DNA of 64,000 nt from Hydractinia symbiolongicarpus (lineage: Eukaryota > Cnidaria > Hydrozoa > Anthoathecata > Hydractiniidae): contig NC_079878.1 in NCBI RefSeq assembly GCF_029227915.1, positions 6,572,001 to 6,636,000 of the forward strand, written 5' to 3'. The translations under genes and the position numbers were made by a program. Numbering within the stretch: position 1 is the first letter of the stretch; each line of letters begins with the position of its first letter. Below are positions 33,899 through 46,700 of this stretch, piece by piece. The notes under the pieces are model-generated. The model did not search any database. It was not told the origin of the DNA and saw nothing but the letters and a program-made list of their open reading frames with translations.

Positions 33899-36845
33899 AT
33901 GACAACAAAAACAAAAAGAAGAGAAACGAAAGAAGAGTTGCGATGTATGACAGTTGCAAATCTGGAACCTTTAAAAAGAAACCTGGATCGTATCGAATCT
34001 GAGTGTATATATCGTGTGGTAGAAAGCACAACAAATCGTGTAAAAGAAGTGCAGATGTTGTATGAAATTATTTCGGATGATGCATTGATATTCTCCTTGC
34101 GCGATGTTGATTTACGGGCGTTAGTGCTGACTCATCAAAATATAGTGAATCGGTATGTACCAGATAATCGGAAGAAATTTAAAGAGTTGGCAGACTCGTT
34201 GAAAGATATCTTTAAGTGAGTTAAATAAACTTTTTTTTTCATTCATGTAAAGAATTATCTGTGTCATACATAGTGTGACGCTTGTAATTGAGAAAATGAG
34301 GGCGACAAAAATGTTTTTCCACTTAGCGAGCACCAGACAAGTAGAAACAGAGAAGTTCTCCTACAACTGAAAAAAGAAACAACGGGAAGAATCTAACTGT
34401 TGTTTTATAATGATGTGAGCAACAATTAGCGTTCTTTATGCTCACTTATCCACCTAGGTTTGACACTGGTTGCCACACAAGTAAGTAAGCAAGTAACGGG
34501 AAGTTTTAACGTATTTGAGAATTCCATCCATACGGCTAGATTTTTTTCCCCTCCGACTTTGATTATGTCACATTACCGCTGGAGATACGTATAGCATTGC
34601 TCTAACTTGCTAGCCTGCCACCCAAGCTGATTATCAGTCAGTAGATGGCACCAAATGGCATGACAACGCTGCATTTAAAGTGTGCCGGAGTGGGGGACTT
34701 GAACCTGAAACCTTCTCATTACAAGCTGAATGCGTTACTACCACACCATCTCCGCCAATACAACTAACTTGTAGGGAATACTACTTTATATCGACGAAAG
34801 TGCCATACAAAGATCTTTATTTTTTGATGATTCAACGTCAGCAAGAAGTAGACTTCGATAGTTTTATTGTACAACACTTATCGTTATAATATCATGCTTA
34901 ATGGTAAAATGGAGCACGGTTGAAATTCAAAGAAAAGTATGCCTACGAAATCGGGACTTCATCTTCAATTTTGATGTTTTCAGACCAATCCGCTTCTACA
35001 ATATTTTGATGAAGAAACACTCCTTAATTACTAACTAAAGGTCGTTTTCCATTACAGCAAAATATTCCTGTACTGTGAAACTGCTGAAAATGTGTGATTT
35101 AAAACAAAAGAAACTGCTCTGGAATATTTTAAATTCAAACTCAGTTCCATTAAATAATATTGCAGAATATTGCGAACATTTGCGTCATATATTTTCATCA
35201 ATTGCAGGTTGTTTTCACATTACATCAATATATTGTGGTAATATTCTCTCCAATTATTAACAATATATTGCTGTAATGTAAAGCGGCCTTAATACTCTCA
35301 GAAATTCTGTGCTAATTGCTTCCAATTTGTTGACATTCCAAACCACTCTGCATGTCAACATTTTCCGTATTTATATAAAATATTTTACGTTTTTTTTCGC
35401 TTTCAGGTTTATGGAAAGACGAAAAATCAGTTTTACATCCTGCATGAAGAATAAAATCAAACCAAAATATTCGCAATTTTTAGGAATGTTAGTAGAACTA
35501 AGGATAATAATACGAGATAAACTCTTAACTGAAGCAACAGAAGAAGACGCTCGTCAAAAATATTTATTACAAAGTATGGAGAAAGCCAGGAATTCACAAC
35601 AGCTTATAAACTCTTTAAACGAAACTTTAACCGCAAAAATACAAGAAAAAGATCACGTGGTATGTTGTATTTACACCAACATTTAGATTCTTAACAACGC
35701 GAAGTGGTTTGCTTAAGAAATTTCTAACGTTGATCCAGTGCTATTTATGGCAGTACTATTTGTGGCAGCACTATTTATTCCACTTCTCACAATTTTATCG
35801 CGCTTAAGCAGTTTTACGAATAATTCCCTGTCTTGTAAGTACATTCCATTCTGCAAGGCCGAGCTTTTTTATTAGTCTGGAAAAAATACAACAAGCTAAG
35901 GGTGTGTTTTTAAACTCTTGAAAAGAGTAGTGTTTTGTTTTTAAAAAAAAATTAATCCACCTTTATCCCAGTTAAACGAAAAGGATCGTGTAATACGAGA
36001 AATGAAACACGAATTGGATAATATGGCAGCAACGGCCGACGCCGGCAATGATACGACATTAAATGACGCGGCAAAGCAAATTCTTACCGATAATAAGTCG
36101 TTAGAGAATAAACAAGCAAAACTCAATGAAGAGGTAGTTGATTTAAAGGAAAGATTGCAAAAAATACGGTCATCGAACTATGCCACCGAGTCTCGATTAA
36201 GAAAACGCAAATTCAAGATGGCAGGGGAGTTGCATAATTGGATTGTTAAATACGATCAAGATATGAGTTGGAGACAGGTTAGTTTATAATACTATGTTAA
36301 GATGACATTGCGAAGTTGAACAGGCTATAAATTTGAGAGTAGCATCAAATTCTCTACGACTACTGCATATAGTAAGTTCGGTAAAGAATTTCCATCAAAG
36401 AGCTAAAAAAATTTCCTTGACCTTTTAAATATTGCCCTGCAACATTTCTGGATTTGCCGAACGTTTTAAAGAATTACCAAACTGAAAGTTTTTAAAGATA
36501 CTTAGGTATCGTGTTCAAGGTATAGTTAATTTATTGCATTGCGTTTAGGATCAGATTGAAGAAATTACACGCTTAAATGAACAGGATTTAGCTGAAATCC
36601 AGGAATTAGAAAATCATTTTGTTGCAGTTCAAAAAGAATACGATGAAATCATGGAAGAGAGAAAAACCAAAAAAGAAGAACAATTGAAAAAAGAGGAAGA
36701 GGAAAAAATAAAAAAAAAGGCGACGGTAAAAATACAATCCATGTGGAGAGGATATCAAACGCGAACAGAAATTAAGGGGAAGAACAACAAGAAGAATAAT
36801 AAAAAGGGCAAGGGAAAGGGGAAAAAAGGGGGGAAGAAAAAGTGA
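33899..36845 (+). CDS. IQCD: Dynein regulatory complex subunit 10 (IQ domain protein D), 4 exons
   Basis: Exons: 33899-34215, 35407-35659, 35972-36277 and 36549-36845; phases 2, 0, 0 give 390 aa. Exon 2 has FLGMLVELRIIIRDKLL, which matches the conserved region of DRC10/IQCD ('LIELR..L..KLL'). Exon 3 is coiled coil ending KRKFKMAGELHNWIVKYDQD, another strong family block. Exon 4 is coiled coil plus an IQ motif at about 350-370 (ATVKIQSMWRGYQTR), then a Lys/Gly-rich tail (KGKGKGKKGGKKK) as in vertebrate IQCD. DRC10 sits in the nexin-dynein regulatory complex of motile cilia, next to DRC9/IQCG, and binds calmodulin through the IQ motif. DRC9 is the main alternative because it is also a coiled-coil/IQ protein, but the listed blocks favour DRC10. 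The first intron is 1.2 kb and could hide another exon. Confidence 0.83.
34610..34756 (-). mobile_element. tRNA-derived SINE of a second family (tRNA-Thr-like head)
   Basis: Read on the minus strand from 34756: GGCGGAGATGGTGTGGTAGT (A-box region), an anticodon-loop-like CTTGTAA (TGT, Thr), then GGTTCAAGTCC (B box), with 'ctccggca' closing an acceptor-like stem. A non-tRNA body follows ('gtcatgccatttggtgcca', 'tactgactgataatcagctt'). It lies in intron 1 of the DRC10 gene, antisense. The stems are too imperfect for a functional tRNA. Confidence 0.65.
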
Positions 36846-38400
36846 TTCGTTTTTGTTTATTTGATCGTAATATTATTATGCTTGAATATTCTGTCTCTTT
36901 CAGTATCTCAAAATGTCAATTTGTAGATGTTCTATTTTAAATCACTTTGAGAGTTTCTTTGAGAGCAACAAAAAACTGGCTTTGTAAACGCTTCTTTTAA
37001 AAACGGTTGTTTTTTCAATAAGTGTTAGTAGCTATCATGGAATGAGTACAAATATTTTTGCAATCTTACGGAAGAATAGTTTTATACCGTAGATTTAAAT
37101 CGAATACAATCGAAACACCAATAATGACTATATCCAAGTCCTTGAAATTAAACCCAGTTTTAATCTTCCAAACTTCTTCCTTATCGGAACAGAATTTCCA
37201 CAAATCCTGCATGTTTTTAGGGTGCCCATTCATTCTAATTCTTTTCCAAGAGTGATTTGTCTAAACCAAAGCAAAAATTTTCACATAAAGAAACTGTTCC
37301 AATTTCAAACAAAACCGAATTGAAACAGATTTAGGAAAATTATTTTCCGAAAATTTTTTCATGAGTAAATACCTGAAGGTAATACTTAATTCACAGTGCA
37401 ACGTATGCTATTTTAACAATCAATATGAATTTTTTTTCAACCATCTTTGTTTCTGACTATCCAAGGTTTTTTGTCGAACAGAAATATTTGACGGAAGAAA
37501 CTAAATATTTAAATAAGAAATCTGAAAAGTTGTTGTGTCCTGATGGTCGGATGCAGAATTGAATAACCCTTTTTGTCGACTGTATTGATTCATTTATTTT
37601 GTCGTATTCATTATAGATTAATAAGAAAGGAAAACTTCCCAATGAAACTCAAAGGATAGCCCTGTTTAATATTTTACATATCGAATTAAAAAACAAATTG
37701 AAATGATGAGAAGAAAGTTTTTGTTAGAGTTTTGTTAGCACGCCCCAACTTGATGAAAAGTTAAGACAGCTTTTTCACAACAAAATTATTTAGTATTAAT
37801 GAAGATATTATTTCTGTTTACCTGTTCAGTATTCATATTACTGTGGAAAGTTTATCATTTCTTGAACATGATAGTTTAGTAGGCGACGTTTCGGGAGATC
37901 CTTCTCCCACCATCGGTCAAAGTAAAATGATGTTGAGCATGTATTTATATAATTGCAGAGGATCGAAATTCATAAAAATTAACTAATCAAAAACGAGCTG
38001 ATAATTACAGTTAGTTACGGTAATTAACATTTTCGGACCTAGATGTAGGTAACTACTTCTTCTGTAGGGCTGGTAACCAAATCTCAGGAAGTTGATACGA
38101 GATGCTGTTTATGTGTCGTATCAACTTCCTGAGTAAAATTATTTAGGACTTTCAGAATTGATGTAATGCCCATTCTTATTCCTGAACAACACAGCACACT
38201 GTCAGTTCTGAAAACGTCTGCGCACGGTGTCAATAAGAAACTGTGTTTCCATTTAAAACAGCATCAAGATGGTATCTCAACTGCGCTCCTCCATAAAATA
38301 CCATGACAACCAACATGTTGTATAATAATCACAATTTGACGTCAAATAAAAATAATATATTAGACGAGAATGAGTTATTGACATCATTTAGCAGTTTTAC
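36846..38400. other. Intergenic with a dispersed repeat
   Basis: DRC10 3' UTR and spacer. At 37797-37925 lies a repeat related to the eIF5A-intron palindrome: 'gtggaaagtttatcatttct' then TGATAGTTTAGTAGGC, continuing into 'gacgtttcgggagatccttc'. At about 38078-38130 'tctcaggaagttgatacgag' and its inverse 'cgtatcaacttcctgag' form a 17-bp-arm hairpin. No gene recognised. Confidence 0.45.
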
Positions 38401-38596
38401 ATGGTCAAGATGAGATTTCCAAAACTGTTTAGGAGAAGTAAAATAAAAAAGGAGAGAACAGGATTTTTCTCACTATGGCAAAGTATTTTCGCAATTCTTA
38501 AATGTTGTGTCAACAGCGGGGAAAAAAAGCAACAGAAGAGACGAAGACAAAACAAAGTGGATGTTGTCGCATGTCCTTCAGAGTCATCATCATTTA

Positions 38597-38898
38597 TGGC
38601 GCCGTAGATTAAAGGTTATGGCTCTCATACTCGTAGGCGAGTGAATGTTACCATAGCTCCGGGTTAACCTAAGCCATGTGGGGGAAATTAGGGAATGTCC
38701 CACCGTGTGGGCCGTTGGATGTTGCCGGGAGTTGTCTAATAGAGCGCGGGCCCTAATTGAGTCTGCGTAGCTCAAAGTGAGAATCAAATACTCTAGGACT
38801 CTCCATCTAAGGCATGGCCCCTTCTGGATATAATAGACAGGGTATATCCCTCGATATTTGTGAGGCTAGTCATGTAAAATATGCACATTTATCTATCA
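38597..38898 (+). mobile_element. tRNA-derived SINE with deleted B box
   Basis: It starts TGGCGCCGTAGATTAAAGG and has the full body, but about 50 bp between 'gctctcatactcgta' and 'ggcgagtgaatg' is missing compared with 8912, removing the B box. It ends 'atgcacatttatctatcaag'. It has the 'gacagggtatatccctcg' segment shared with 30901-31265. Without a B box it cannot be transcribed from its own promoter. Confidence 0.85.
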
Positions 38899-39049
38899 AG
38901 GAAAGAAGTTAAAGTAGCTGCGAAGTGAATTGACTGAAGAAACCAAACAAGTAGCTTTAAATCCTCAGAAATCAAAAAAGAAAAGAAGCTGTGGAGTTGA
39001 GAAACGTAGCAGCTTTTTAAAGAGAAGGTCGAAGTTGGTAGTAAAAGAA

Positions 39050-40370
39050 AGTATTTTTCAACAATATAAAAATCATCGTAATGTTATTGTTAGCCTTTGT
39101 AGAACCAGCAAAAATAATTTCTATTTAAACTTTTTTTCTGTTAATGTAATAAGCTGGAATGGAATAAATAATCTGGTTTCAAGGCGTAAAAATAATAAAA
39201 GTCGAATACAGTCCTTGAAAATGAATAGTAATGTAACATCAGATCATCGCTAATTCCTTTAATTCTTATTTTACCAGTATTGCTGATAAAATTAGGGAAA
39301 AAATACCAAAAACGCCAAAAAAGTTTAATACCTTTTTAAACAATTCTAATCCTAATTCAATCTTTCTTACTTTGAAATCTTAAACTGTATAAACTCACTT
39401 GACACAAAAGAATCCACTGGTCCTAATAGCATACCATTTCGAATTCTTAATCTTATCAAAAATGAACTATCATTCATACTAAGTGATATTATCAACCTCT
39501 TCTTTTCTACAGGTGTTTTTCAAAAAAACCTAAAAATTGCTGAAGTTATTCCTGTCTTTAAAAACAAAGTGTCAACGTTAGATCGGCCTATTTCCCTATT
39601 ATCCAACATCGAGAAAGTCTTCGAAACGGTTATTTATAAAAGATTATATTCATTTTTTGAGCAACACCAAACCTTGACAAACGTCAATTTGGCTTTAGAA
39701 AAAGACATTCCACTTGCCATTCTATCTTATCAATATACCAGGACATAATGGATTCCCTTGACAAAGGAAAGTTCGTTTGTGGAATCTTTGTAGATTTAGA
39801 AAAGACTTTTGACACCGTGGATGTATCTATACTTTTGAAAAAACTTGCCCATTACGGTATTAGAGGTAAGGCAAACTCTTTATTAATTTCTTACTTGTCA
39901 AACAGAAAACAATTTGGTCAACACTCCAACACTCTGTTAATAAATCATGGGGTTCCTCAAGACTCAGTATTAGGTCCTCTTTTTTTCCTTATTTATGTCA
40001 ATGATCTTATCAATGCGATAACATATGGTAATGTTTACCTATTTTCTGATGACACAAATCTCCTCCATTCAAGCTGGAATGTTAAACAACTTTCCAAACA
40101 TGTAGAAATCAACCTAAAGCACCTCTGCACATGGCTAAATGCCAACAAAATATCTCTCAATGCCATCAAAACAGAATTTATTATCTTTAAACCTCAAAAC
40201 AAACCAATCAATTGGACCTTCAACCTTAAAGTTAATGGCAAAAACATCTCCCAAACCACCTGTGTCAAATATCTTGTTCTTCTTATCTTACACCTTATCC
40301 CGGAAACATCAAATTAATGATACTGCAAAGAAATTATGGTCTGCTAATTGTGCTATTGCTAAGCTTGATG
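39050..40370 (+). mobile_element. CR1/L2-like LINE remnant (RT), truncated at both ends
   Basis: It begins within the pre-RT region (QQYKNHRNVIVSLCRTSK, matching the intact copy's FKKYRNKIVSLCRMSK) and runs through frameshifts near 39250, 39380 and 39570 to a 189-codon segment at 39748-40317. That has CGIFVDLEKTFDTVD, HGVPQDSVLGPLFFLIYVND and YLFSDDTNLL (Ala of the FADD motif replaced by Ser), then LCTWLNANKISLNA. Similarity ends at about 40370 (AIAKLDA), before the C-terminal domain and 3' UTR, so a 3' deletion has also occurred. Dead element. Confidence 0.85.
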
Positions 40371-41989
40371 CTAAGAAAAAGATGGAAATCCATGAAACAA
40401 GGGACAAGGCAGAGTCAGGACTACGTTAAGACAGAAGGTAGCAGTGTGAACACGGTCGTTGAGAAAAAGATCAAGATTGCTGTGGAAGATCTGAAAAACA
40501 ATACATGGTCCATCAATAACGATGGGTTAGGTGATAGTGTTATCAGAAAAGAAGTTAGAAAAAAACTATGGCAGTGACAGGGTGATAAAAAAACAAAAGA
40601 AATTGACTCGAGCTGCTGCGGAGTATCTAAAACAAATTTGTGAACATGGTCAGAGATGAAATTGACCAGAAAACGGCAACTGGGAAGACGATGACCAGCA
40701 AAAGATGATGGCTACATTTAACAAAGAAAAAGTTTATACAGACTCTGTTCCAATTGAGAAATTTTTAGTCAGTCAGCAATCAGTCGAGGTGTTGAATGAC
40801 ACTGACTTGATGAAAGAGGACAGCCTTGTTACAGATTTTGTGCAAGATGTTTTGTGCCGAACAATGGTTGATTTGCAAAAGGAGGATAAAGATGGAGCTT
40901 GTGCGCAAAAATCAACTGAATCGTTTGAAGTAGAATTCCACCTGATGCCGAATTGCTGAATCTGAAAAGGAGTCATGTTGTTGTTAAAACTGAAATAAAT
41001 TTTGTCAATCTGCAATCGATTGAACACTTGACCGTGTCTTACAAAATTAAAGAGAATAATCTTATCACAGGTTTTGTGCAAGTTGTCATGTCCCAAGCGG
41101 TACTTCAGTTGCAGATGGAGTATGCGCATGATATATAGATGCCATTGCGTAAAGTAGATGTAAGTATACTTCGTTTTCTTTTTCTTATACCAAATAAAAT
41201 TTTCCTTTCTTTAAACTAAATTATTTCAAAACGGTAAAGAAAGTTTTTGCAATAAAGTTCTTGTTAATTTATAGATGTGTAAAGATGAAAAGCGTTCAGG
41301 TATCCGAAAAAAAGCACTGATTAGACGTGAACCAACGTTAGACGTGATTACATCGCTACTTTCGCTTGAACGACACGTATGAATCTTTAAGTATGTCATT
41401 GAAAACTAAGGAAGATTTTCAAGCGGAAACACTTTACACTGTCTATGAAGAGCTTGAGTGTAAAACATTTTCGGTATCGTCCTGCGATAAACCAAAAAAG
41501 ACGATGGTGGTGTCATTATTAATCGTGAAAGAGGATTTGTAGAATGCACAAGTGATGAGCGAAGAAGAAATTGAAGAAATGACACCCCAAAATATCATTT
41601 TAGAAAACGAAAGAGATAAAAACTTTGTTGGCGTGTTAACAGTACATAGACGAAAAGATATAGAAAGAAGATTTTTAACTGTTGCGATTATAGATAAGAT
41701 TGAGGAAGAAGAAGAAATAGAGAGTGATGAAGAAGATGATCACGTTGATGAAAGTGGAAAAACAGATTATGATAATGACAATGAGGAGAAAGTCGACGAC
41801 GAAAAGGAAGAAGTAACAGCTTATTGTAAAGAGAAGTTGAAGTCGAACAAGTTGTCGTGTCTTCACATGATGACTTAGTGATGGAAGAGATCGTGATGGA
41901 GTTAAGCGTGATGGAGGAGAGTGTGATGGAGGAGAGCGTATTTAGAATGCTTCCTCAGTCTTTTAAAAACTCAGGAACCGTTTCCGTAT

Positions 41990-43753
41990 GTACATAGCTA
42001 CCATTAGCTGTCATTTCTTCAATTCAAGCAAACGGCCAGACTGATGCAATGCAACAGCAAAATGAAAGTTTACCAAGAACGGATAGAGACTGGTTTTAGA
42101 AAGATGTAGGTAATGTACAGAAAAACCTAAACGTAACGTTCTCATGACTTGATTTTAATGACTAATCCAAAAAGGACTGAGAACGGCGAACTTCATAAGA
42201 AAACGAGAAAAGCAATTTGCTATCGCTTTTCATTTTTCAAATAGAGAGACTTTTTCAGTAACTTATCTTCAGGTCATCCTTCTATACACGTTTACACGGA
42301 TATACGTTTTCTTTCTTTACAAGCGACTTCTTATAATTAACACGAGGCTGAAATCCTTTAAAGTACGAAACAAATGTTAAGCAAACAGTCCGCCTAAAGA
42401 AGGTAAATACAAAAAGGGAAAAAAACAATTTGCGAGACATACCTTGTTCTATACGTTATATATAAGTATGGACTTCGATTGGCATGTCGGTCTAGCAGCA
42501 TATGGGAAGGACCTTTTTCCTATTTCCAAGTAAGAACTTAAAAACTATTAATACACACAATGTCTATGTCAAATACGATCAATCATAAATAATTTTTGTC
42601 ACATTCCCCACAAAACTGCAGTTCCAGCCTACAAGCATCGGAAACAACGGATCTTAAGAAAACTACGGACATCAAAAAGTTACATTTTCTGGAGTTTTTT
42701 CTGATAAAAAAATCGCCTAAAATTTGAAAATTTTGGTTTAATTTTTTGATGATAGTGATCAACAACTGTTAGCAAATGCGTGATTTTCCTTCGCGAAAAA
42801 ACACAAGTACTTTGAACGAAGTTTTTGCGAGCAGTTGAAGTATAGAAAACCGTTTTTGAGAAATGTTAAAAAGTCATGGCGTATGAAAACGTTATTTATT
42901 TCATCAAAAAATTAGTACAAAACACATTTTTAATCGCACCAAATTAAATTAACAAAAAAATCTATTATATACAAAAGTGATCAAGCGTGATCACAAAAAA
43001 TGATGCACACTAAAGTGGTTGTTGTGTTATTTCATACGTTATGCAGTGTCGATTGAGTTTCAAAGAATTATGGTGTCTACAGGGTGTCACAAAATTGTAA
43101 AACACGTTCCATCCTGAGAAATACTCTCATCAAAGCTAATAAGCTGTACACTAGTTTAAATTGACGCATTCAAATGTATATAACAAATAAGAGCAGCTTT
43201 CCGTAAGTAGAATACAAACATCAAAAACTGAAACATTCCTCATTGTTGTCTCATTCGTTTGCTTAATTTTTGTCAAATAAATCCTTTAATTTGATTCACA
43301 GATTGGACATATTGGGCATGCGTTAAGACAGCCATACATCTGTCTGATGATTTTTACATCAACATTAATGAAAAATTCACCTGCACCAAATCAAAATAAA
43401 TATAAAAAAGTACATATGGGTTAACAAGACGCCAATGCTACCTAAACAGCGCAATTGTGAGCATCTTTATAAAATACAAAGTTTTTAAAAAATCTTGGAA
43501 TATTTTAACGAGAGGAGATCACAAGCAAAAGCAAAAGCAAAAGGAATCTAGTGGTATGAGACAAAGTAGATATATAAAATGTGCACATTGTGAGTAAAGT
43601 ACTGTTTGTGGGTTCTGAAGTTGATGCAAATTATATGGTCAAAGTCATCAGGCAAAGGTATAGAATATGCTCTCTCTATATATACATTCACAGTTAAAGT
43701 AATAAGGTAATGAATCGCTGTCTCAACCAAATAATGAGCCAGATTGAACTTGC
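41990..43753. other. Intergenic and claudin-like 3' UTR
   Basis: No ORF of interest. The right part is likely the 3' UTR of the minus-strand claudin-like gene. A (TATA)n patch lies at about 43675-43686. Confidence 0.35.
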
Positions 43754-46700
43754 TTAATATTCCACTTTAGGTATAGATATGCAGACGAGACCTGTAATCA
43801 TCGAGAGCAGCATACCAAACCAACCGAAACCAAATGAATAACCATACTTTATTGTGAAAAGCCAATGTGTTCGAGGAATATCTTCAGTGGCGATGAAAAA
43901 AGTCAATCCAAAGAGAGCAAACATAGCTAGAAAAAAAGAATTTAAATAATTTTTTTAAAAGAAAAAATTTTCATACTATTTCAGTAAACCACTATCAGAA
44001 AAAGTGTCTAAATTTTTTGCAGGAATCAAGTTTCCCAAACAATTTTAAATTTTACGATTTCTTTATTTTGCGTTCAATGGATAATTGCAATTAAATATTC
44101 TTTCAAATGATATTTGAAAACACAGAGTTTTATTAAAATAACTCGCAAAATTTAAATGTTTAAGATAATCCATGTGTTCTATTAACCAAATACAGAGGAG
44201 TTAATAGCTAGATAAATGTTTGTTTATATATCTTCAGGTAAAGATATTAGCAGCTCTATGGAAACCTTTTGTACTGTGCATGGTGGCGAATTATTTAAGA
44301 TTCCACAAATTAGGGCTTGTAAAAAATTAAACCACTTTTAAACATGTGCGGCGTAAGCTTAGTTGATTTTTAGCAAAGATAAACCTACCAGATACGATTA
44401 AGGTTAATCCCACAGGTGTGATGGCCAGATCAGAACGAAACTGCATTGCAATCAAATAGCCGAGCACAACTGCATATAACAAAAATGATAAACACATACC
44501 AGTACGCACCACATGTAGCAAAGCTGAAAATAGAGAATAAGAAGATATTATGATGTCAAATATATATGTTAAGACAAAAGTGAAATGTTTGCCATTACAA
44601 TATTCCCAGCAAACGGTTAGGTAGTTAGAAGAGAGGGACTGAGAGCACTGTAAGCAAACAATGGAGATCCCATTTTCAGTTTAGAAAAAAAAACATGACA
44701 AGGTGTTTTTAAGGTGTTGACACAAAAAATAGAAATAACAGTTTCATAAAATTTCTAATAGGGCCATCTAAATATTTTGCAATTGCAAAACAAAAATCAG
44801 AAAACGACCAATGAGATATCACACCCCTTAGTTAATTGTATTGTGTGTTTGCATCTAAATGCTTATCATATACAACATTCACAATCACACATCTAGTAAC
44901 TAATTTATATAAACAACTTTGTATATTACTCACTATCTCCAATTCTTTCATGACATGAAGTAGTCAAGCCTCGGTTTGGTTGGTCATAGCATATTTTCCA
45001 TAAACCTTGATATTCATCACCGAAAACATCATCCTAAAGAGCAGAGAGGTTTTTCTCATTATCTAGATAAATTTAAAATGCGAGTGCTAATTAAGGTGCA
45101 GTCTTTAACATCTATAACTAAGCGATGACTGGTTTTATTTACGTGCCCTCTAAATAAAGAAATTTGAGGTTCTGCCTTAATAAGGTAAACAAAACACACG
45201 TAAGCTTAAATATGATAGTGTACAGCACTGGTGTGATCACGTCATAAATTACTACTCTTAATGAAAGTATTACCCTGAAACATTTGGTAAGAATCTCAGG
45301 AAGAGTGAAGTTCATTGGCTGGTGTAGGGGTAATACTAATGAGTTACTACCTATAAGAAGGATACTTATAAGGAACTTCATTCTTCCATGGAGGAGGAAG
45401 GGGGGGGGGGCGGCCGATTCAACCTTTTTCACAGTGTGTTGGTTATTTTGCACATCCTCCTGATGGCATAACCACTATAATAGTCAGTTGGGGCAATACG
45501 GTCAAAGTGTGATTATTAGGGGAAAACAAATAAAGCACAAATAAAAAGAATAAGTGGAATATAATTAAAACTTCAATATATCTAAAGTTTTCAACCCCTT
45601 AGCCTATAATTTGCACTAATTTCCCTATCTCAGCCTTATAACATTAAGGGAGATGATCAATAACTAAAATGTTACTCATTCGGCCAGTATTTTGACTTTC
45701 ATATCACAAACTTTTAGCTTTCTCTTATCTAGAGGTTTTGCGCCTGACCATTGAATGTTTTTTACCTTTCAGTTAAAAAACATATTAAAAAACACTGCGG
45801 ACAGTACTGTTCTACCCAGATTGCGAAAATGGCCTGTTTATAAACAGGACGGCCGGATTATGTACACATGGCTCCATAATTTTTTTTTGCCCTGATTTAT
45901 GTTGCGGTGACCGTTTAGCATGTTCTTCGAAAAGGCCCGGCCAAGCAAGGAGGGGGGGGGGGGGGGGTGGTGGACTTTTTTGCCAAGAAGGGGAATGTTT
46001 TTTGTGTTATCATGGTTATCATGTGTTATAATCAATTATTAATTAATCAATATATACATATGCTCTGTATTTGTGCTACAATTATACGGGAAAAGTGTTG
46101 TTTCTAAATAGATAGATAGATAGATAGATAGATATTTTATTTATCAATAGCAGTTATATATATACAATTAAAATTAAAAGAAAATAAATATAAAGAAAAA
46201 GAAAATAAATATCATAATTAGTCAGGGTAACAAAATTAAAATATATAATGCTATTGAAGGGAGACCATACCTAATAGCATAAAGCTAAGGCAAAGGGTAT
46301 GGCCACCCTTGGACAATTACAGTAAACGATACGAGACGCACAAAACAACACACACATAAAAGTGGGTCAAATGATAAACAACCATGCGGGAAACAAATGG
46401 CCAAGTCTGACAATTCAGGAAGGATTAGTAAGAGGAAACAAAGTACTTTTTCAGATCACTTCTAAGATTAAAATAATCAAGGGAGACAAATTTTCTAGTC
46501 ATTAAAGACTGCAATTTATTCCAGGAATTAATGGCATTAAATCTAATTGAGTTTTTACCAAAAGAAATAGTATTAAAGGTAGGGAGATTGATCAAACCAA
46601 TTTTCTCTGCCCGAGTGCCTTGAGCATGGGTGAAGTCAACCGCAAATGTATTAAGGATAGAAGCAGGCAATTTTTCATGAAATAGTTTATGTAAAAATAG

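Larger units (their letters stand above)
38401..41990 (+). pseudogene. Decayed or fragmentary lineage-specific gene broken by a SINE and a LINE
   Basis: Coding-like stretches share a plus orientation but not a frame: 38401-38595 (Arg/Lys-rich start, then ILKCCVNSGEKKQQKRRRQN), 38930-39050 (Lys-rich), 40430-40575, 40705-40955, 40955-41138, 41275-41375, 41376-41541 and 41542-41996 (strongly acidic, ending in VMEE repeats). Segments near 40830 (TDFVQDVLCRTMVDLQKE) and 41070 (TGFVQVVMSQAVLQLQME) look like copies of one another. A TAG at 41539-41541 interrupts an otherwise continuous frame (VKEDL*NAQVM). One intron-like junction, GTAAGT at 41160 to ATAG before 41275, is plausible. I recognise no family. 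It may be a pseudogene or a fast-evolving multi-exon gene read badly by eye. Confidence 0.3.

Noticed and set aside
34680-34756. Functional tRNA-Thr gene
   Set aside because: A and B boxes and a TGT loop are visible, but the arms pair poorly and a non-tRNA body follows, so it is a SINE head.
35058-35210. Possible extra DRC10 exon (acceptor 'tccattacag', donor 'attgcag|gttgt')
   Set aside because: It looks exon-like, but its phase does not fit the preceding exon, and in the required frame it hits a stop; the direct junction 34215/35407 works.
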